43,322 bases of DNA from Deferribacteres bacterium. Lineage in GTDB: Bacteria; Chrysiogenota; Deferribacteres; Deferribacterales; Geovibrionaceae. Every line of letters starts with the position of its first letter. The first letter of the stretch is position 1. The DNA is taken from positions 1 through 43,322 of the forward strand of contig JAEWZN010000015.1 of the NCBI GenBank assembly GCA_023395255.1, given 5' to 3'. Under the pieces are notes generated by a model. It did no database searches, was not told where the DNA came from, and worked only from the letters and a program-made list of their open reading frames with translations. This document shows, piece by piece, positions 42,704-43,322 of this stretch. The position numbers and the translations under genes are program-made.

Positions 42704-42719
42704 CTGCACTATCCTTCAA

Positions 42720-43028
42720 CTAAAGTTTTATCTCGACGTCAACGCCGGCAGAAAGTTCGAGCTTCATAAGAGCATCAATGGTCTGGGGGTTATGTTCGAA
42801 AATGTCGATCAGACGTTTGTGGGTTCTGATCTCGAACTGCTCCCTTCCTTTCTTGTCAACGTGAGGAGAACGGAGAACCGTAAATTTCTCTGTACGGGTG
42901 GGAAGCGGCACGGGGCCTACTACCCTTGCTCCTGTTCTCATGGCAGTGTTAACTATATCCCTCACTGCCTTGTCGAGAATTCTAAAATCGAATGCCTTAA
43001 GCTTGATACGAATTTTTTGACTTTCCAT
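42720..43028 (-). CDS. rpsJ: 30S ribosomal protein S10
   Basis: A 102-aa head protein that also acts as NusE in transcription antitermination. [72 protein letters not shown] is diagnostic. It starts 14 bases after the tuf stop, so no S10-type leader lies between them. Confidence 0.98.
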   Translation of the reverse strand: MESQKIRIKLKAFDFRILDKAVRDIVNTAMRTGARVVGPVPLPTRTEKFTVLRSPHVDKKGREQFEIRTHKRLIDIFEHNPQTIDALMKLELSAGVDVEIKL

Positions 43029-43042
43029 TCGTCTACCTTTGG

Positions 43043-43322
43043 TTACTCGATAATCTCGGTAACAACACCTGCACCGACTGTTCTACCACCCTCGCGAATA
43101 GCGAAACGAAGTCCCGCATCCATTGCAATGGGTGTTATAAGCTCTACCACGCAGCTGATGTTATCGCCGGGCATTACCATCTCTGTCCCTTCGGGAAGAG
43201 TGATGATTCCGGTAACGTCAGTCGTACGGAAATAGAACTGAGGACGATAGCCGCTGAAGAAGGGAGTGTGGCGACCGCCTTCCTCTTTGGTCAGGATGTA
43301 GGCTTCTGCTTTGTACCTGCGG
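43043..43322 (-). CDS. tuf: Elongation factor Tu, C-terminal part (5' end outside window)
   Basis: The last 92 codons of EF-Tu, cut by the right edge. The reading includes [44 protein letters not shown] and ends [15 protein letters not shown] before TAA (43045-43043). This is domain 3 of the GTPase that delivers aminoacyl-tRNA to the ribosome. Position upstream of rpsJ is the classical str-S10 junction. Confidence 0.97.
   Translation of the reverse strand, partial: RRYKAEAYILTKEEGGRHTPFFSGYRPQFYFRTTDVTGIITLPEGTEMVMPGDNISCVVELITPIAMDAGLRFAIREGGRTVGAGVVTEIIE

Noticed and set aside
43029..43042. S10 leader for L4 autoregulation before rpsJ
   Set aside because: Only 14 bases separate tuf and rpsJ, so there is no room for a structured leader here.

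Overview
The window is a chromosomal segment of a Gram-negative, respiring, probably anaerobic bacterium. The long conserved ribosomal-protein/secY/rpoA cluster, the type-C succinate dehydrogenase, and the overall look of the proteins suggest Deferribacterota (Geovibrio, Denitrovibrio or Seleniivibrio type). That placement is inferred from protein appearance, not from a search.

Layout. 1-0.8 kb: the 3' end of an IS256-family transposase reading in from the left edge, then a RelE/HigB-type toxin and an XRE antitoxin (minus strand). 0.9-5.2 kb: a minus-strand operon argD-argF-argG-glyQ that joins late arginine biosynthesis to the glycyl-tRNA synthetase alpha subunit. It is preceded by an AMMECR1-domain gene (5.3-5.9 kb). 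6.2-9.5 kb: plus-strand sdhCDAB, closed by a strong terminator and a dispersed palindromic repeat that also occurs next to glyQ. 9.6-18.0 kb: one minus-strand assimilatory sulfate operon running sulfate-binding protein, two permeases, ATPase, APS reductase, ATP sulfurylase CysD/CysN, and siroheme sulfite reductase. It covers the route from external sulfate to sulfide through APS, with no APS kinase.

18.2-28.1 kb is a mosaic of small units: a YbaK-type editing protein, a tiny secreted cysteine-rich protein, a REP-like repeat cluster, an EamA transporter, an outer-membrane barrel plus lipoprotein pair, an isochorismatase-like/HAD pair, overlapping mnmA and larE-like genes (two PP-loop sulfur transferases), a PilZ protein that may be translated from a leaderless mRNA, an unrecognised two-gene unit (the second protein GNAT-like and tail-anchored), and a class II aldolase.

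28.4-43.3 kb: the fused S10-spc-alpha ribosomal operon on the minus strand, from tuf (cut by the right edge) to rplQ. It has 26 ribosomal-protein genes plus secY, adk, map, infA and rpoA. rpmJ (37 aa) is present although very short, and rpmD (L30) is absent from its usual place between rpsE and rplO.

The strongest candidates for new biology are the three-cysteine signatures in both overlapping sulfur-transferase genes, the possible leaderless PilZ transcript, the nested inverted repeats ahead of the unknown two-gene unit, the altered quinone-site residues in SdhB/SdhC, and the small cysteine-rich exported protein next to a REP cluster. No wholly new multi-gene system could be demonstrated from sequence alone.
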